A stretch of 8,398 bases of DNA, from assembly GCA_046545955.1 (NCBI GenBank), contig JBKGYS010000115.1, forward strand, positions 1 through 8,398, written 5' to 3'. Position numbers and translations under genes: made by a program. Below the pieces are notes generated by a model. The model did not search any database and was not told the DNA's origin. It saw only the letters and a list, made by a program, of their open reading frames with translations. Each line of letters starts with the position of its first letter. Positions within the stretch are counted from its first letter, which is position 1. This document shows positions 6,023 to 8,398 of the stretch, piece by piece. Origin of the DNA: SLAN01 sp046545955. Its GTDB lineage: Bacteria > Spirochaetota > Spirochaetia > DSM-27196 > SKKC01.

Positions 6023-7312
6023 TCAGGCCTTGTCGCGATCGTCGGAACGCGAGCCCGGCGTGTCACCGCCGGTGCGCTGTTCTTCGGAGCGAGTTCCTCG
6101 ATCGTCACGATCGGAGCCCGGCTCATGCGAGCGCGCACCTTCCGTGCGGTCGTCGGATTCAGCTGCGCTGCTGCGGTAAGCCTTGCTGTGGCTTGTCGAG
6201 TCGTTCTGCTCGGGCTCGTCGCTTTGCTGCGTGCGCCGAAGCGCCGCGAGCCCGAGACCTGCGCCGATTCCCATCGATTCGACCGCACCGGTGGGTATGA
6301 GCATAAGGTTCTGGTTCTCTTTCATGCCGTCGTAGACCATATTCATGGCCCGCAGGTTGAACGCCTGTGGGTTCTGCTCGTAGCGGCGGCCTGCTTCCTC
6401 GAACTTTTCGGCGATATCCACTTCGGCGCTGCTCAAGATTACGCGGGCCTGCCGCTCGCGCTCAGCCTGGGCCTTGCGACTGAGCGCGTCCTCGAGTTGT
6501 TTGGGCAGAAGGACCTCGGTAAATTCGATGGAGAGAATGGTGATACCCCACGGGCTTGTTTTCGCATCCAGCGTTTCCTGGATTTCCGCACCGAGCCGCT
6601 CGCGCTCGCTCAGGACGGTGGCAAGATCGTTACGACCGATCGTATCGCGGAGGACCGCCTGCGCCGAAAGGGTAACCGCGTCGAAGTATTTTTCGACCTC
6701 CAGAATGGCTTTTCCCGCGTCCCAGACCATCCAGAACGCGAGGGCATCGATATTGACGGGAACGGTATCGCGGGTTACCGAACTTTCCGCGGAAAAGTCG
6801 GTCACCCGTATCCGCGTGTCGACACGGTCCACAACGGAGTCGACGATCGGCATAAGCAGGTTCGGTCCCGGAGGCAGCACTCTGTGGTACCGACCGAGGC
6901 GAAAGACGACCGCTCTATCCCATTGCTTCACGATCTGCAGCGCCGGAGAGGCGAACAGGCCGAACGAAACGACCGACAGAAGCGGAACAAGTCCAACCGA
7001 CGCGTACGATCCGACGGCCGCCCAGATTGCTAAGATGTCGAGCAACACAATCGACCACATCGGAACGAGCGCCAACAGGACCAGCGCGAACAGGAGCGTA
7101 GTCGCGAAAGCGACAAGCGCTTCCCGGTTCACGGTCGAAAGCGCAGGCCCGGTGAGCTCCTGCAGCGCAACACCTGCAACGACAAAGACCACTATAAGAA
7201 GAATCGTGATAGTGTTGAGGGAAAAGTTGCGCGGCCATTTCGGTAGCCGGTGTTTGCGCCGCGCGTAGCGGATTCGCTCTTTCGCCTGCTGTTTCACTCC
7301 TTCGGTATTCAC
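6023..7312 (-). CDS. Slipin/stomatin-like SPFH membrane protein with extra N-terminal helices
   Basis: A 429-aa protein. Residues 1-30 are basic, then about four hydrophobic stretches (32-50, 66-84, 85-102, 107-127). The SPFH core begins at QWDRAVVFRLGRYHRVLPPGPNLLMPIVD (130-158) and continues through ERERLGAEIQETLDAKTSPWGITILSIEFTEVLLPKQLEDALSRKAQAERERQARVI (236-292), a classic slipin pattern with a helical, Ala/Glu/Arg-rich end. The tail 358-429 is charged, Asp/Arg/Ser-rich and probably disordered. Ordinary slipins have one short membrane anchor and are often encoded beside NfeD; no NfeD is present here. SPFH proteins form large membrane cages that organise microdomains or protect complexes. 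GTG start, overlapping the regulator stop (GTGA), with AAAGGGGGA upstream. It may organise the transporter encoded next. Confidence 0.88.
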   Translation of the reverse strand: MNTEGVKQQAKERIRYARRKHRLPKWPRNFSLNTITILLIVVFVVAGVALQELTGPALSTVNREALVAFATTLLFALVLLALVPMWSIVLLDILAIWAAVGSYASVGLVPLLSVVSFGLFASPALQIVKQWDRAVVFRLGRYHRVLPPGPNLLMPIVDSVVDRVDTRIRVTDFSAESSVTRDTVPVNIDALAFWMVWDAGKAILEVEKYFDAVTLSAQAVLRDTIGRNDLATVLSERERLGAEIQETLDAKTSPWGITILSIEFTEVLLPKQLEDALSRKAQAERERQARVILSSAEVDIAEKFEEAGRRYEQNPQAFNLRAMNMVYDGMKENQNLMLIPTGAVESMGIGAGLGLAALRRTQQSDEPEQNDSTSHSKAYRSSAAESDDRTEGARSHEPGSDRDDRGTRSEEQRTGGDTPGSRSDDRDKA

Positions 7313-7710
7313 GAAATTCCCCCTTTCCGATAATCGTTCAAGTACTCCATAACTTCGTCGACGGTGAAGCCATACGACGCCGCCTGCCCGACGAAACCCC
7401 GAACCAGCTGCGCCAGAACTTCGCCGCGCTCGGTTTCGGAGAGAGCAACTTCCCGTTCGCTGATAAACGTACCCGTACCGTGCTGTGTGCTGACCAGACC
7501 CCGGATTTCGAGTTCGTTGTACGCCCGCGCGACAGTGTTGGGGTTAACGCTCAACTCCACCGCGAGGCCACGCACCGTCGGGAGCCGCGAACCGGGGCCA
7601 AGTCGCCCGCCGGCAACCGCCATTTCTATTTGAAGAATGATTTGCCGGTAAAACGGAACGCCGCTTCCGGGATCAAGGACTATGTCTACGGGTTTCTCGG
7701 TTCTGCTCAT
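7309..7710 (-). CDS. GntR-family repressor, YtrA subfamily
   Basis: A 133-aa regulator. A winged helix-turn-helix occupies about 16-83: PFYRQIILQIEMAVAGGRLGPGSRLPTVRGLAVELSVNPNTVARAYNELEIRGLVSTQHGTGTFIS, with recognition helix near NPNTVARAYNELE. Only about 45 residues follow, the short helical C-terminus that defines the YtrA subfamily, which lacks a classic ligand domain. YtrA regulators usually lead ABC-transporter operons and repress them, including their own gene. That fits here: first gene of the operon, with a perfect 20-bp palindrome 25 nt upstream. The ATG has only a weak upstream site (AGCAGGGC). The ending overlaps the SPFH start by four bases. Confidence 0.93.
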   Translation of the reverse strand: MSRTEKPVDIVLDPGSGVPFYRQIILQIEMAVAGGRLGPGSRLPTVRGLAVELSVNPNTVARAYNELEIRGLVSTQHGTGTFISEREVALSETERGEVLAQLVRGFVGQAASYGFTVDEVMEYLNDYRKGGIS

Positions 7711-7735
7711 GCCCTGCTTCGCTCTATTGACTCAG

Positions 7736-7755
7736 TGTATTAGTTAACTAATACA
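7736..7755. promoter_or_regulatory. Perfect 20-bp palindrome, probable GntR operator
   Basis: TGTATTAGTTAACTAATACA is identical to its reverse complement over all 20 bases, with one further matching pair (7734/7757) outside a mismatch. It lies at the predicted transcription start, 25 nt before the GntR start codon. Its length, AT-rich content and place suit a dimeric YtrA-type repressor blocking its own operon. Binding is inferred. Confidence 0.75.
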
Positions 7756-7760
7756 GTAAT

Positions 7761-7789
7761 AGACTACACCGCACCGTCCTCCCCGTCAA
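7761..7789 (-). promoter_or_regulatory. Candidate operon promoter
   Basis: Minus-strand TTGACG (7789-7784) with 17-bp spacing to TAGTCT (7766-7761). The -35 matches five of six and the -10 only three of six, so the promoter would be weak or need activation. The start would fall near 7754, inside the palindrome. Alternatives such as TATTAC (7761-7756) lie too far from this -35. Confidence 0.4.
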
Positions 7790-7790
7790 C

Positions 7791-7825
7791 AAAAAAAAAG
7801 CCCACACTCGAACACGAGTATGGGC
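7791..7825 (-). terminator. Intrinsic terminator after the acyl-CoA dehydrogenase gene
   Basis: On the minus strand GCCCATACTCG (7825-7815) pairs with CGAGTGTGGGC (7810-7800) around a 4-nt loop: eleven positions with one mismatch. Nine T follow directly (7799-7791). It lies 34 nt after the stop codon. This is a textbook Rho-independent terminator for the upstream gene, insulating the next operon. Confidence 0.93.
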
Positions 7826-7859
7826 CACGTAGCGCTGCGAGTTGCAGGGACGGGGAGTC

Positions 7860-8398
7860 TCAGTCGACGTAGGCGAGCCAATCACCCGAGTAGCCGGCCT
7901 GGTCGAGCGGCGCGTAAGTCTCATCTACACGGAAGGTGTGCAACAGCGCGGAAATCTGCCCGCGGAGAAAGGCCTCGGCGTTCGAGATATGTTCGCTCGA
8001 ATACCCGCGGTCGGCGAGCTCGTAGAGCATCTGCAGCGACACAACGCGCCCGAGTGCGCGCCCGAGCTGGACTATTCTTCGCTGCGGTAGAGATTCTCGA
8101 AGGTCGATGTCGAGCGCATTGCGAAGCGCTTCAGCGGCACGGGATGTCGCATCGAACGACCGGAGGTACTTAAAAAGATTCGTCTCCTTCGCCCGTTTCA
8201 TGCCCTTGGTAATAATCTCGGTTATCTGTTCGTAGAGAATATCGTTGCTGCCCTCGAAAATCTGAAACGGTCTGCTGTCGGCGAGCGATCGCGCGGCGAT
8301 GTGCTCGCGACGATAGCCGTTTCCGCCGAAAAGCTGCAAGGCGGACTGCGCGGCGGACTGCATGAAATCGGTTACGACCGACTTGATGCTGTTCGCGG
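7860..8398 (-). CDS. Acyl-CoA dehydrogenase, C-terminal part (5' end outside window)
   Basis: The frame is open to the window edge; 178 residues are visible, starting ANSIKSVVTDFMQSAAQSALQ. LFGGNGYRREHIAARSLADSRPFQIFEGSNDILYEQI is the conserved C-terminal helical region of flavin-dependent acyl-CoA dehydrogenases, which oxidise acyl-CoA to trans-2-enoyl-CoA. The Glu of IFEGS (codon 8255-8253) aligns with the catalytic base of medium-chain enzymes (E376 in the mammalian protein). About 125 residues follow, mainly helical and charged, whereas short- and medium-chain enzymes end soon after this motif. Such extensions occur in very-long-chain types. TGA stop at 7862-7860, then a terminator. No functional tie to the next operon is visible. 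Confidence 0.9.
   Translation of the reverse strand, partial: ANSIKSVVTDFMQSAAQSALQLFGGNGYRREHIAARSLADSRPFQIFEGSNDILYEQITEIITKGMKRAKETNLFKYLRSFDATSRAAEALRNALDIDLRESLPQRRIVQLGRALGRVVSLQMLYELADRGYSSEHISNAEAFLRGQISALLHTFRVDETYAPLDQAGYSGDWLAYVD

Noticed and set aside
5366..7033. Plus-strand open frame of 555 codons
   Set aside because: It spans the antisense of two well-supported genes (ABC ATPase and SPFH) and their junction, with no motif of its own. It is a by-product of codon bias.

Overview
The window looks like chromosomal DNA from a diderm (outer-membrane) bacterium of moderately high G+C. Every supported gene lies on the minus strand, so it reads from right to left. A spirochaete is a reasonable guess, from the start of the 16S gene together with a Lol-type locus, but the sequence does not prove it.

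Right end (about 7860-8398): the 3' part of an acyl-CoA dehydrogenase gene with a long C-terminal extension, closed by a strong intrinsic terminator (about 7791-7825). The promoter of the next operon starts immediately after the terminator's U-tract, and a perfect 20-bp palindrome (7736-7755) lies at the expected transcription start.

Middle (649-7710): a compact, probably single operon of seven genes. In transcription order it encodes a YtrA-type GntR repressor, a slipin/stomatin-like SPFH membrane protein with extra N-terminal membrane helices, an ABC ATPase of the LolD/MacB class, two different FtsX/MacB-fold permeases, a LolA-like periplasmic carrier with a signal peptide, and an outer-membrane beta-barrel protein ending in Phe. 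Overlapping GTGA or GTGGTAG junctions and gaps of 2-77 nt suggest translational coupling. Together the products span inner membrane, periplasm and outer membrane. I infer a trans-envelope route for a lipid, lipoprotein or other hydrophobic cargo, controlled by the GntR protein through the palindrome. The cargo cannot be read from the sequence.

Left end (1-648): the first ~24 nt of a 16S rRNA gene leaving the window, preceded by a long leader (~550 nt). The leader has two candidate tandem promoters (TTGACA-N18-TATGTT and TTGACG-N18-TATCAA). Each predicted transcript would begin with a strong stem-loop. The downstream stem-loop is followed by a boxA-like element, resembling rrn antitermination leaders. 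A C(UUCG)G-capped hairpin sits just upstream of 16S. The upstream rRNA promoter begins only about 37 bp after the last operon gene, and its -35 hexamer lies inside an inverted repeat.
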